A DNA stretch of 64,000 nucleotides from Peronospora farinosa (lineage: Eukaryota; Oomycota; Peronosporomycetes; Peronosporales; Peronosporaceae), in contig CANTFK010000991.1 of NCBI GenBank assembly GCA_947646735.1, positions 310,001-374,000 on the forward strand, written 5' to 3'. Of this stretch, positions 45,101 to 56,936 are shown in pieces. The notes under the pieces were generated by a model. The model saw only the letters and a program-made list of their open reading frames with translations, ran no database searches and had not been told where the DNA came from. Positions within the stretch are counted from its first letter, which is position 1, and each line of letters starts with the position of its first letter. The position numbers were made by a program, and so were the translations under genes.

Positions 45101-48100
45101 AAAAAGCAATGATTCGACATCAGTCACGTCCATACCGCGTGTTGGGATACCATTGACCATCAGGAGGACGTCACCCGGAAATACTTGCCCGGAGAGCTCT
45201 CCAAATCCTACTGGAACATCTTCTAATGAGCGATAAGACTGAACGAATATATACGATTCGTACGCATCCAGAACCAACATCAGTGGCAGTCCATGGCATT
45301 TTACAATCGACACCGAGGCGCGCACAGCCTCCCCAGGCAGTGATGTCAAGTATAGCAAGATTGGTTCAGCAGTCGTTTTCAAGTGATCTTGGATAGCGGC
45401 GCGACTCATTCCAAACACGACAAGGTCATTGATCGCGTAAACGATTTTCGGTCGAGAATGCTGACTGCTCAATTCGTCCTGGTTCAATGAGTGATTTGAT
45501 ACGACCCCAGAGCGTTCAAAATATTGTACACCTTCTGCCGTGTCTTTCAAAAGCAAAGTTGCAAGGTCATTCGTCGTTAAGGTTCGCACCGTCAGGATCT
45601 CAGCCCCTTCACCTGTCAGCAGCTCCGGAAGTTCGTAATAATTTAACAGCGATATGTGGGCTGTCAGTGCGGATTGCTTGCAAGGGTGCAATGGTCCATT
45701 CAAAATCCCATTTTCCAAACCGCAGAATGCACACAGCGGACGCGATAGCAGCGCACTACATTCGTCATCACAATGATTTTTCTCGCTCGACGCGACCGAC
45801 GTCAGTAAATAGTGATCGCTAAATTCTTCAAAAAATATCTCTTCGTCCACTTCGGAATTGTCTGACGAATCACCTTCCTCCATTTTTAATGCCGTGGGTT
45901 CCTCTTTCCTTCTGTCTGTATCGCCATAGAGATTTTTCTTTGCACTTTCAGGCAATACAGGAACAGGTTTTGATTCAAGCTCTGCCTTTGCTTTGTCCTC
46001 CAAATACGTCAATAGCTCGTCCGTTAGCTCATGTTCCACACCATCAATGATGAATTTCTTAGTCTGCTCTATACCGTGCGACGAGTGCGGCGGAGTAAAT
46101 TGATCCCACTCGCGCTCCAAGTCAGCCAGTGATTCTCCCAATTTTTTGCGCAAATCATTTGCTTTTTCGTTTAGCGAGTGATACACTGACTGAACTGCGG
46201 ACGTCTCCTCAATCAACTCGCACATTACTCGCAGCACTTTCAATCGATCAGTGACAGTGAGTTTTGAGTAGTTTTCCTGCGATAGAAGATCGATTGCAGA
46301 TATAAGTCGCTTTTCCAGCTCCGTCAAGTCGTTTTCTTTCCGCTCAGTGATGCCCGTGTTGCCACTTGAGTTTGCCATGTCACGAAACATTTTCTGAAAC
46401 AGCTCGGGTGAAAAGGAGGAGTCCGCAAGGCATAATGGACAAAACCACTCACCCTTAGGGACAACAGACAATGAAGAATTGAGACAAAACGTGTGATACG
46501 GCGCGTCACAGCGATCACACAGTAGCAATTGGCCCTTCGCGTGGATCGTTTGACAATTGCGACAATTGTTTTCATCTGCAGCAATCATCGGTCGGTTCAC
46601 GGTCGTGTACACCCACTCTTTCATTAATCGCTCAAAAATCACTGACAATTTCTGAGCCAAGTGAGATATTTCTGCTTTTAACGAGTTGTATGCGTAGCAG
46701 TTTCTCCACACTAGCTGTACATCATCAACAAAAGACTCAACGTCATCGTTTTCATAGTCTTCATCCTCGATTTTCTCCGAAATCGTACCCAAATCCATTG
46801 CCTCCGTGATATCCCCACTAGAGTAGTAGTCAGGATAAAGCTCAGCATCCACTGGCTGATTGAATGGCGCTGCAATTTCTTTCGCTCGAAGAAGCTTTAG
46901 CACGAATCCACAACGCTTTATTTTCGTCGCTCCTTGCGTTAAAGCAACATGTTTCATGGAGTTCTTGACCGCAGGGACGACCGAAGACAATAGCAATCCG
47001 TGGGGAGTCTGAAGTTCACTCAAGAGACTGTTGAAGTCTTCGATTGATGTCTCCCGCACATCTTGACCGTTAATAAACATGAGATAATCCCCAATCCGTA
47101 TTCTATCAGCGTTATCATCCTTTGGCTCAGTTGCAGCGGACGGTTTCGCTTTGTCCGAAAAGGCATCATTTGTGGCGATGACTTCTGTCACGACAAGGTG
47201 CTGGTCCTTCTCTCCCACCTTAATTCTACTGGATACACCACCAACAAGAACGACACCGTAATAATCGCTTATTCCTGACGAGCTGTTTGCTTCAGAAATG
47301 GATGTGGTCGATGAATTTTCATGCGAGCTCTGCGCCTCAGCCTCTGGTTCTTCTTTCACTTCCTCAAATTGAGCCCCGTTCAGCAAGTTGGTTCCTCGCC
47401 GGTGTAGTTTCTGACGGAGTGGGTGAGTAACTGAATCGTCTCGGTATGATTTGTTGCCCTTAACAGACTTGAGCAACTGTTCGTCCGCGCTGGGGTGCTT
47501 AAACTCCATTGCAAACTGACACACTTCGCGTGCAAGTTCTGGCCAACTAAACGCGTTCATGGGCCGTGTGCGATAAAACTCATCGATAGTAGTCCCCATT
47601 TGAAGCAGCGGGAAATATTCGGCGATCAGTGCCTTCAATAGCTCTGCGTGCAATGAAGAGAAAAGTGTACCAATCGAATCGTCGTCCATTTCACCGTCTC
47701 CAACAGGGCTGGATCCGTCGCTTAGCGTCATTATTTTTACAAAAACGCTGAGTGAGGGTAGTATTGGCAGTTTCAAACAGTCTGAGAATGTTGAAATAAA
47801 ATCCCACACGAAAAGTAAATCAGCATGAGACTCTGCCGGGACCGAGTGCAGATCAGCTGCTTCAGAAATTACCTGTAAAGGAAACTTGGCGTCTTGAGTT
47901 TCTAAAATGTTGGGCTCGTAAAGTTGAGAATACTGATTTTCGGACATAGAAGGGTGGTTCGCTAGCTCCAAAGTATAGCGTGCTTTCACACGAGCCCAGA
48001 CTTCACTTTCCACCCTGTTCCTCTTACGCCATAAGCGAATCTGTCGTCGCCGCTCTCTTTCCTCTTCCACAAATTTTAGCAGCACAACCTGTTGCTGCCT

Positions 48101-49018
48101 AGCGGACGGAGCATCAGACGAGGCCTTTCTCTTCCTTGAGTCGCTGAATCTTCGCGGAGACGATGACGTCACAACACCATTCTCAAGGATCGCTTTCTGC
48201 TCTTCACGCATTTGACGACGCTGTCGCTGCTCTTCTATCCTCCGCTTCATGGAACTTTCCTTCTCCTCCAACTTTTTGCGTTTTTCCTCTATCCGTAACG
48301 CACGCTTTATTTCCTTTTCTTCTTCTCTCATTCGCATTTCCTCTTCTTTTGCCAGACGCATCGCCTCCTTTCGTGCCTCCTTTTGCCGAGCCGCTTCTAC
48401 CTTAGCCTCAAGAATTGCGCTTTTTCGCGCTTCTTTTGCTCGCCGCTGAACTTCTTTGGCATCTTCTTGAGCCTTGATTTCGATCTCTAAGAGTTTGCGT
48501 GCTGCTTTCCGGACGCTACGCTTGTCAGCTTCGCGTTGGTCTTTCTCGTCCTGTTGCTTGAGGTGCTGCACATCGTCGAGATCATATGAATGCTCTTCTA
48601 CTAAAAATGTTTGTGACAGTTGACGACTGATTTCGTCCTTCGAAAATGGAGTATGAACTTTGAGCATATTCTTTAATTGGCCTTTCAGACGCGACCGAAT
48701 CTTGGCGTGGACATCGGGCGTGATTGGATGTCGCTGCTCCCAGAATTGATAATCTTTACATAAAAGCACCTGATGCAATCCTTCTAGCACGCGTGTAATA
48801 TTTCGGCGAAGCAGGCCAAATCCATCCTCACTGCTAGCAGGTGTCAATACATCAATAGTTTTGCCGTTTTCGTCAGTTTCCGCGAAAAACACGGATTCAC
48901 TAACCACAGCCATCAAATCGTCGGGCGACAGACTTTCAAAATGTACGAGAGCCTTCTTCCAAGCTTTACTCGCCACGTACGACCTAAACACAATTTCAAC
49001 TGTGAAAAAGTCAGCCAT
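39138..49018 (-). CDS. Giant DDT / five-PDZ / double bromodomain-PHD chromatin protein
   Basis: The protein has 3267 residues, coded by one 9.56-kb exon (49018-39457), a 77-nt intron (39380-39456) and a last exon (39379-39138). Approximate domains are: charged coiled coil 155-290; DDT 394-480 (FVWDFISTFSDCL); PDZ-like 583-660; bromodomain 704-799; PHD 817-862 (CRNC...CDRCDAPYHTFCL...CPLC); PDZ-like 1234-1303, 1363-1443, 1491-1566 and 2211-2296 (FGFGPLGVVI); bromodomain 3099-3185 (HPMDLGTIRSRL); and a final PHD at about 3219-3262 that is completed by the last exon. S/N/Q-rich linkers separate them. It presumably reads acetylated and methylated histones as part of an ISWI/BAZ-like or related complex. 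The PDZ modules are unusual there. The first ATG is 49018. Confidence 0.9.
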
Positions 49019-49192
49019 CAAATTTCACCAGCCAATATCCTACCAACATTACTCCAAAACCCGACATACCTGTGCTATTTTCAAGTTCTACCACAAAAAT
49101 CGGGGATTTTTTATTGTTGCCATGTACGATTTCTGTCGTCAGTCACAGACCAAAAAAACAACATCATGTGAGATGCCACTTAGCTAATGAGG

Positions 49193-50082
49193 CTAGTCTA
49201 TCTTCCACGTACTGCATCGTAATCGAAAAGCTACAGTCATGGGAGTCGTTACTTGCACCTTCACAAGTGTCTCGTATCCAATCTTCAAATACACAAAATG
49301 GTCAGCAATTAGCTCCATTCTCTTTACTAGTAACGCCATTTTGTACGTACCGGAAATAATCTCTTGCTCGTGTAAAAACGTTTTTCTGGAATCACAGTTC
49401 CAAGTGCCATTACACGAATAGGTCCATCTATAAACGGCAAAGCCAGTTGTGCCACTTTTCTTCTTAGAATTGCAAGATAATACATATCTTCCCGTGGAAT
49501 CACCCCCTGCATTAAATGCGTGTAAGCTCGTAAGGCATCTCTTAATTTTCGATACTTGTGGTGAAATGGGTCCACTAGTTTTCCATCTTGAACACTCCAG
49601 AGACTCAATGCTGTCGTGTCGAGGTCTCTCTGTTGTGCTACAAGTCGAAGTGATTCAACTGATAGTTCCAAATACTCGAGAGAGTCACTATTTCGATTTT
49701 GTGACCATGCCACGTCGGTCTCGTCATGCGATATGGCCATCACGGTCGATGCAGCGTTCATGTCTTCGTCCTCGTCGTCTTCGTCGTCGTCTTCTTCTTC
49801 AATGCTTCTCATTTCCTCATCATCCTCTGCATAAAAAGAACGTGTGTCACTGCTTCCTTTGTCCATATCGTCATCTTCACTGTTGCTGTAAGAATGCGGA
49901 GCTAAGAGCAACTTAAGACCATGGGGATTTGACACGGAAGGAGAAATCATTTCGTTCTTTTCCTCTTCTTCAAAGAGGTTACTATTATAGCCATCTTCTG
50001 ACTGTGTATGAGACAATGTCATAGCGGAAGACCAGTATGGTCCACCGCTATAAGGACGCTGCTCGTTGGATGAAGGATCCAT
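49193..50082 (-). CDS. FYRN-domain nuclear protein (TBRG1-like)
   Basis: Two exons (50082-49351 and 49282-49193) with a 68-nt intron (GTACGT...GAAG) give 273 residues. The N-terminal half is acidic (E/D run about residues 90-110). The helical middle contains KYRKLRDAL and VIPREDMYYLAILRRKV. The C-terminus is an FYRN domain, ALGTVI...RFYTSKRLFP continuing across the intron as IGYETLVKVQ. FYRN normally partners with FYRC in MLL, TBRG1 and related chromatin proteins; no FYRC follows before the stop. It lies 174 bp upstream of, and co-oriented with, the giant bromodomain gene. The homology-based intron assignment is the main inference. Confidence 0.75.
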
Positions 50083-50960
50083 TTTAAGGGCGGCAGATAC
50101 AGAGTGATTGTTTTTTCTGTCAAAAGACTTTCCCCTTTTCGTCAGCTAGTTTTTTATGGAAAACCACATAAAATAGGTAGGTCACAATCGATGTGTACCA
50201 CATACGAAACATCCAGATTTTTTTTATTTTGAAATTATACATGAAACATAGAGGCCCCAAACTTGCATCATATAGCGCCCTTTATAATAAAGCCTCTATA
50301 AATGTAATCGCAATAACCCTATTTCTAAGCGATAAAGTTGTAGAGGTTTAGGATATACTCAAGATTTTTTCTAAAAATTATCCTATTGATCGAGATGCTT
50401 GGTGAGAAGCATACAGTAGTGATATTTGCGATAATAAGCTCTCCTTGCTCTAATATCAGCATTTGAACAACAATATCGTAGGTCCATAGAGATCATATCA
50501 ATACACGTCAGTTGTGCATGATTCGTACCGATTGTCAAATGTTTTTAGAGACGTTATAAACGTCAAGACTTAGGCTTTCGTAGTTACAAAGAGACTGAGG
50601 AGCTCTTTTCAATCGACTTTATGCCTTTCAAATAAAAAAAGCGTCATGATCCATCGCAACCTGTGCAGGTGTCAGTACGACTAGAGCCAACCCATAAATG
50701 TGTGGCTCGGACATGCAGCACGGAATGTCCCAGACGCTTAAGGATTGTAGATTGTAAACCTCCACCACCAAATTGAGAAAGTCCGTCTCGACTTGATGGA
50801 AAGACTTTTTTGCTAGCTTGTACTCTCTCTCTCTGCTTCTTTCATTCTCTGCAGCGTGCCAACATCATAAGAAGCAAGCCCCAAAAGTGCACATTTGCAA
50901 TTGCGAGGAGCTACGTGACCGAGTTACGACGATCTTCACAACCACCGCACTTTTCTGACA
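50083..50960. other. Divergent intergenic region with bZIP promoter
   Basis: The stretch is AT-rich. Near its right end, CTTTCATTCTCTGCAG (about 50839-50854) fits the oomycete initiator core and would give a 110-base leader to the bZIP gene. It could alternatively be a splice acceptor. Nothing else was recognised. Confidence 0.5.
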
Positions 50961-51842
50961 ATGGCAAACGCATATCAGCACTTTCTGGAATGCCCTCACA
51001 TCAGCATGCCCTTAAGCGATGAAATTGACCGTTACCATAAACCGATCACAACTTTTACAGCACTATTGCTTGCAGCTCAATCAGCCGAAATCGATTCCCC
51101 TGCTCTGGACAACACCTGTGGTCCAACCCTGACACCAAATTCGTTGGTGACCAAGCGCCGGCTTCGAAACCGTGTATCCTGTCGCAAGACACGTCTCAAG
51201 CGTAAACTTCACCAGCATGCCCTTGAGGTTTTAGCCAGCGAACGTCTCAATCGTCATGAATATCTGACACAACTGTGCCTAAAGCTTGGCTCTCATCATC
51301 ACGGAGACGATAAACTCTTCCGTGAATTTGCCACGAAAAGCCTGCACTACGCGTTGGTTGACTCAGAACATAGCGGGTGGTTTGACGCTGGCAATAATCA
51401 AGTGACACCACCTTTTAGACCGAAAAATAAGCGTGACGCCGAAGAATTTGAACATCCAACGAGAAATCTCAAACGCATACGGCATACCAATGACCGTGAT
51501 GTCTCTGATGCACTAAGAATTGATTCCCGAGCTTCACAAACCTCACTGTTTGAGCAATGGCGACTGATTGTCGACGGACTGCAGAATATTGACTTGCAGC
51601 TAGACCGGATGGACGAGAATGCGATTGCAGCTAACATCGTTGACCGACATTGTTACTGGAAATTTGTTGGTGTCAGCATAGCTAAATTGAAACGATTTGG
51701 TGAAATTGCTGCTGTTGCGGTCTCCGGCATCACCCGAGTGAGATTCCATGGCCATCATGTGCAGCAAGTCAGCATCAGCACCGTTCGACGCGAAGACAAT
51801 GTTTCTTTTGAATATAGAACCAGCAGCAACAACGCCAACTAA
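50961..51842 (+). CDS. bZIP transcription factor with oomycete M96/START-like block
   Basis: The protein has 293 residues and no intron. The basic region lies at about residues 64-82 (KRRLRNRVSCRKTRLKRK), with the diagnostic N-X7-R spacing (NRVSCRKTR), and is followed by a short leucine-zipper-like helix. A conserved oomycete block, FATKSLHYALVDSEHSGW, begins near residue 124; in related proteins it leads into a START/M96-like domain. Here the protein ends soon after a weakly conserved continuation, so the C-terminal domain may be truncated or frameshifted. It should bind DNA as a dimer. A role in stress or infection is only a family guess. Confidence 0.82.
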   Translation: MANAYQHFLECPHISMPLSDEIDRYHKPITTFTALLLAAQSAEIDSPALDNTCGPTLTPNSLVTKRRLRNRVSCRKTRLKRKLHQHALEVLASERLNRHEYLTQLCLKLGSHHHGDDKLFREFATKSLHYALVDSEHSGWFDAGNNQVTPPFRPKNKRDAEEFEHPTRNLKRIRHTNDRDVSDALRIDSRASQTSLFEQWRLIVDGLQNIDLQLDRMDENAIAANIVDRHCYWKFVGVSIAKLKRFGEIAAVAVSGITRVRFHGHHVQQVSISTVRREDNVSFEYRTSSNNAN

Positions 51843-52030
51843 GTGTTCTGAATCGACAAAAGCAGGTACCATTGCAGCACTTCGACACAATTCCACTACA
51901 TACCGTGACGTTCGAGACAGTTTACACCGTCAAACAGTAAAATAGCACAACATGTATCGTTTTCCAACACACATGTTTTCTTCATCAATCCTCGTATTCT
52001 TGTTCATAATTCTGAGGCTGTATGACCATC

Positions 52031-54592
52031 CTACCTCCTTGGGTTGTTTGGGCAGCCTTCATCCAATAAGTGACGCCGCCAGCCTTTCTCGCCTGGGGCA
52101 ATGTCGTCGTGGCAAAGAGGGCAGCGGTTTGCGCTTTCCAAGGGTGCACGATGGGTGCAGTCGTCGAGAGACACGTGCCGCTCATAGAATTTGGTAATGA
52201 TGGCTTCGCCACAACGCGGACACTCGCGGTGATTCTGCTGCATCTCGCACTCAGCCAGCAGATGCTCGTTCAAAGTCGATATCTCAATCACTTGGCCGCA
52301 CATTTTGCACGGTGTAAGCATTTTACAGTTTCCCCAAAAATGCTGGTCCAGGTAATCCGAGTCAAACTTTTCGTCCACAACACCACAGAATGGACATGTA
52401 TACTCATCCACCGATTCCTTGTCTTCGCTATCGTTCATGTCCTCAACATCGAGCTCAAACTGCTCTTCAATCTTGCAATGTATCTCGTCGCGACGAGATC
52501 CGCTACCATTGCTTACTGCAGCGGCGGTAGCACCGCTACAATGATTCAATACCTTTGCTCTTTTTACTGTCTCGAATGCCGCTTGATATTCTTCTAGCTG
52601 CTTTGGCCGTAAATGTTTCAAGAAACCTTCCACCTCGGTCCCTACGGCAAGATAGAGTGACACGGTGATATCCTTTGCAGCATCACGGATCTCACGACAC
52701 TGGTGCGCTAAGCTATTGCTGTCTTCAAGGAATTGCATAATACTAGGCGCCGAAAAGTCGGACTCAGAGACCAGTTCGAACTCTGCCAGCAGCTTTTTCA
52801 GCAAGAGCAATCGACCCTGCAATAACTTAATTCCTAGCGGCTTTGAGGAGTGTTTTATGAGATATGATGTCACAAAAGCCACACCTACGTTTTTAGCGGC
52901 TGCCATATGTCCCAATACTGCCGCTGCTTCGTCACGAATCTTGGCTTGAGACCCACCTAGCCTATTGACCAGCTGAGGCATACTGTTGCCAAGCTGCACA
53001 TAAGCAAGAGTATAAATTAGGCATGATCAGCCGTCGACGCACAACACCATACATAAAGCAAAACGTACGATCCGGCACATATCCTCGTGGCGAAGACGCG
53101 CACCGAACGACACCATTCGGTCTAGCAGGCCGAAAGCAGAAAGCGCGACCTGTACGATGCGGTCTCCAGCACCACTTTGCGCTAGCTTGGAGCACACCTC
53201 CAGCAACTGCTTCGGTTCGACAGGATAATTATTCATCTCCATGGTAACTTTGCGAATTGTAGCATCCCGATGATTCCACAGGTTGCTGTAGAAGCATCGC
53301 GTGAAGAAGGGGCCAATTACAAAAATAAGCTCTTCGCTCTCCTTTGCTAGTCCTGCAGCAATTTCTTCCGGGTCGGGCAAGTTAGCAGCACCTGGGATCC
53401 CTCTAAATTGTGGGTTCGGGCCTCCATCATTGCCGTCTTCCTGATCAGTATCGTTGCCACCATAGCGAGGATCCTGTTTATAACTGCCTTGAGGAGAATG
53501 CCGCAGTGAGAGGTCACTACCTTCATAGAAACTCTCACTGTTTGCAACCTGCGGTACTTTTTCAGGATACATATCGGTCGACGAAGCGTTTAACGACGAG
53601 CTAAGCACAGCTTCACTTGTATGCACCACTTGACTTCTCATCGAGGAGCTAGCAAATTTCGATAGAATCGGCAGTGATTCGTTATTCCTAACGGAGCCTT
53701 CTACTCTTCCAATCTCCAATTTAACCTTCTTGGCTAGATCGTAGTCTTCGTTAGCGACTGCCTCACTTTTCTGCGCCTTTAGTCTTGCAAGTTTCCGACT
53801 AATGGCTTGAAGCTGCTCCTCCATCTCCTTAAGTCTCTTGGCTTGGTCGTAGTCTTCACTAACCACCGCTTTATTTTTTGCCACTTGAACCTCGCGGATT
53901 CTAGCCGCCATCGTAACGTCACAACTACAACCTTCATCATCACATTTCTTCTTCTTCTGCTTTGACGAAGTAGCTACAGCTTCGTCCAGCATGTGATTGG
54001 GCAGTAATCTTTGTACTTTTCCACACAAATTAATAGCCATGATCCCCACCTGCCGGTACAAATTGTGCTCATTGTCATGACAGCCATGAATCCGGAGCTT
54101 TAGTAATGTCATCTCCTGGTCCAAATGTACTGTCTTGAGCTCTCTGGCCTTGTAATTGCTCTCTGTATTATCTTGAAGTGTAAGAAAACCTACTCGACTG
54201 AAACAAGTGGTCTCTCGATCAAAATGGAGACTCTTTGATACAAATAACTCCATCTTGGTAGCAATATGTGTCTCGTGAGACATAATTTGCACTTGAGTGA
54301 CTCGACAGAGACCTCTCTGTAGCTGTAATATCAACTCTTGAGGATACGAACAATTCCTATTTAACATAACGACAAATCGATGTTAGAAAATTCAATTGAG
54401 ACGTCTGTCAATTAGTAGAGAAACATTGACGGTATTTTACTTGGTAGTCATGTAGCCCTGATTCGTAGCTACATGATTGGTCAAATTAGACACGGAAAAA
54501 GACGCATCCTCGCTCGTACAGGCCACTACCGAGAAGCGTAGATTACTCATCGCAACGTTATTCTTGTGCTGATTCCCTCGCTTGAATGCCAT
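52031..54592 (-). CDS. CEP104: Centrosomal/ciliary tip protein CEP104
   Basis: Three exons (54592-54441, 54356-53069, 52993-52031) join in frame to 800 residues; introns are 84 and 75 nt. Order: an N-terminal jelly-roll region with SYPQELILQL across the first junction; coiled coil with UVR-like repeats (DYDQAKRLKEMEEQL and DYDLAKKVKLEIG); a TOG-like helical array that spans intron 2; and a C-terminal zinc-binding region with CPFCGVVDEKF, CKMCGQVIE, CPRCGEAI and CPLCHDDI. This is the CEP104 architecture, which acts at the tips of cilia and flagella. Its apparent integrity suggests a flagellated (zoospore) stage. It is head-to-head with RTF1, 133 bp between starts. Confidence 0.9.
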
Positions 54593-54725
54593 GTCCAATC
54601 AGACTGACCATCATTCCGATATGACGGGATGATTGTATTGTATACAAATACCGTGTCTTTTCTCCCCACTGTCCTTGTCAGTCGTGAATTTGCTGTCGAG
54701 GAAGAAAGTGGGTTAGGGTTTAATC

Positions 54726-56936
54726 ATGGTGAAGAAGGTCGTGGAAAGTAGTGACGAGTCTGACGGCGGCCATTCGAGTGTTTCCGGCTCCGTGAGCTCC
54801 CGATCAGGTTCTGGATCAGGCAGCGGTTCCGATTCAGGCAGTGGCAGTGGCTCTGATTCAGGCAGTGGGTCGGGATCTGAGTCCGGGTCGGGGTCGGGAT
54901 CTGAGTCTGGATCCGGATCGGGATCCGGGTCGGGATCTGAGTCGGTTTCTGATTCGTCCGGCCCCAAGCAGCAACTGAAGAAGCAACTTAAGAAACGACG
55001 AAAAGTGTCCACGAGTAAAACAAAAGGGACAAAAAAGACTGGACAAGAGAAAGGAAAGAACCGACGGGACGTGACGACGACACGACGTCGTGGGAATCTT
55101 CAAATTCGAGAGGAAGAAGAAGACGAGGACGATGTGGATGTGTCAGGATTGACGGAAGTAGAAAAAGAGAAGCGATTATTGGAGAAATACGAGGCAAAAG
55201 AACAACGAAATAAGGAGCGGGAGCTGAAAAAGAGACTTGCAGCGTCGCAGGGAAAAGGTGAGGACGGGTTTTCAGAGGAGGAAGAAGGAGGAGAAGAAGA
55301 TGTTTTATCGTCGACAAGAAGAGGAGGACGAAGCAGAGAAAGTGATCGACGGAAAGAAGCGTTGCATAATTTGAAAGCCAATAAATCCAGTGACAAAAGT
55401 CGCTCGATTTTGAGCAATCGGTTTGGAGAAGATGATGATTCGAATGAAGAAGGAGGGAGTCGAAGTGGACGAGATTTAGCAGAGAAAAGACGACGTCGGA
55501 GGGAATTACAACGTGGAGGCACAGGGAGACGTCGAAGTCATGCAGATGACGATGATGACTACAGTGATCAAGATAGTGATGGACACAGATCGAAGAAATC
55601 GAAGGCAGCAGATCTGACGGTCACGAAAACAGCAGATGAGGACGAGCTTGGGGTAGCGATTCGTCCGGAGGAAAACGTGCCGATGAATTGGAATCAAGCT
55701 AACCACTATTTGCTTAAGAGAAGAACATTTTTTGAAAAGAACTTCTTTGAGCCGTTCTTCCCACAACTTGTGCGAGGCGTGTACGTCCGTGTCCCGATCG
55801 AAATAGTGGATGGCGAAATGGTTTATCGCTTCTGCGAGGTTGTAAACGTTTGTAAGCTGCCGCGTAGTTACAATTTCTGCGGCGAGCCGACGCATACTGG
55901 CATTATTTGTGCATTTGGAAAGAGCAGGCGTGAGTGGAAACTAAATGGTATTTCAGGACATTCGCTGCGTGAGCGTGAGTTCTTGCTGTGGCGAGCGGCC
56001 ATTAACAAAGACCGACTTCACTTTCCTACACACGGCGAGGCAAAGCGCTTGTACTCGAAGAAGCAGAAAATGATCACTCAGCATAATTACACCGAAACAC
56101 AGGTGAACGAGATGGTTCGGCGGAAACAGGCTGTAGGCCTGTCTACTGTGTCCCTTGGCGTGCAGCGAGTGCGTCTGGAACGTGATCTTCGTGCTGCCCA
56201 GGACATGAAGAACTTTGAGAAAGCTGTGATGCTCGAGGAGCGGCTGCAGAGGTTATTGGCGAAGAACGAAGAGCGTAAGAATCACAACTCGGACGACGTT
56301 CTCCGCATTAACGAGATCAATCGTCGAAATCGTGAGGCTAACATACAGCAGGACTTGCATGCCCAGGAACTCAATGACGCCATGAACCAGAAAATGACAA
56401 GCGCAGAGCGTCTTCAGTTCGTACGCGCCAATCAGATGACTATGTACATGTCCCGAGACAAACTTGAGAAAAACTTGGCGGAAGGGAAGCTGATAAAGCT
56501 TCAGGATGGTCGGGTAATGACCTCGAATAAGCTGCATGCGGTTGAAGCGCTGCCCGATGATCTGCTAGATAAGGTAAAGGGTGTCGGCGAGAAGAAGCAG
56601 ACTGGAGATGGTCTGGAAATTGACATTGATAGCCTTTTAGCGAAGCAGCAAGAGCGCAAGCAGAAGGATGCTGAACGTTCGGCGGCCAAGCGCAAGGAAC
56701 GTGAGGGTCAGGTTGAGTTTGTGGGCGTCGCTCCCACGAATGTGCAGGAAATGGTAAACGCTACTGTTCGTATTAAGGATGACGATGGGTCGTGGATGAC
56801 GCTGCGTGCACCCGCCGAGATTATGAAAGAGAAACAGAACAAGACTGTCGTGTCGGACAAGGTCAAGGCCTCACGCAAGGGTATTACTGTGAAGGAGTAC
56901 TTTGACCGTGTCAAAAAACGTCGCGTGGCTCAGTAA
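54726..56936 (+). CDS. RTF1: RTF1, Paf1-complex subunit with Plus3 domain
   Basis: The protein has 736 intronless residues. The N-terminus is a long S-G/S-D/E repeat (about residues 16-78), then K/R- and E-rich stretches with nuclear signals. The Plus3 domain spans about 325-445 (HYLLKRRTFFEKNFFEPFF ... RGVYVRV ... VYRFCEVVNV ... YNFCGEPTHTGI). Helical coiled coil follows (AVGLSTVSLGVQRVRLERDL, EKAVMLEERLQRLL). The Plus3 domain binds phosphorylated Spt5, and the complex promotes H2B ubiquitylation and elongation by Pol II. The start ATG is 54726, and the acidic serine-rich beginning fits the family. Confidence 0.93.
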   Translation: MVKKVVESSDESDGGHSSVSGSVSSRSGSGSGSGSDSGSGSGSDSGSGSGSESGSGSGSESGSGSGSGSGSESVSDSSGPKQQLKKQLKKRRKVSTSKTKGTKKTGQEKGKNRRDVTTTRRRGNLQIREEEEDEDDVDVSGLTEVEKEKRLLEKYEAKEQRNKERELKKRLAASQGKGEDGFSEEEEGGEEDVLSSTRRGGRSRESDRRKEALHNLKANKSSDKSRSILSNRFGEDDDSNEEGGSRSGRDLAEKRRRRRELQRGGTGRRRSHADDDDDYSDQDSDGHRSKKSKAADLTVTKTADEDELGVAIRPEENVPMNWNQANHYLLKRRTFFEKNFFEPFFPQLVRGVYVRVPIEIVDGEMVYRFCEVVNVCKLPRSYNFCGEPTHTGIICAFGKSRREWKLNGISGHSLREREFLLWRAAINKDRLHFPTHGEAKRLYSKKQKMITQHNYTETQVNEMVRRKQAVGLSTVSLGVQRVRLERDLRAAQDMKNFEKAVMLEERLQRLLAKNEERKNHNSDDVLRINEINRRNREANIQQDLHAQELNDAMNQKMTSAERLQFVRANQMTMYMSRDKLEKNLAEGKLIKLQDGRVMTSNKLHAVEALPDDLLDKVKGVGEKKQTGDGLEIDIDSLLAKQQERKQKDAERSAAKRKEREGQVEFVGVAPTNVQEMVNATVRIKDDDGSWMTLRAPAEIMKEKQNKTVVSDKVKASRKGITVKEYFDRVKKRRVAQ

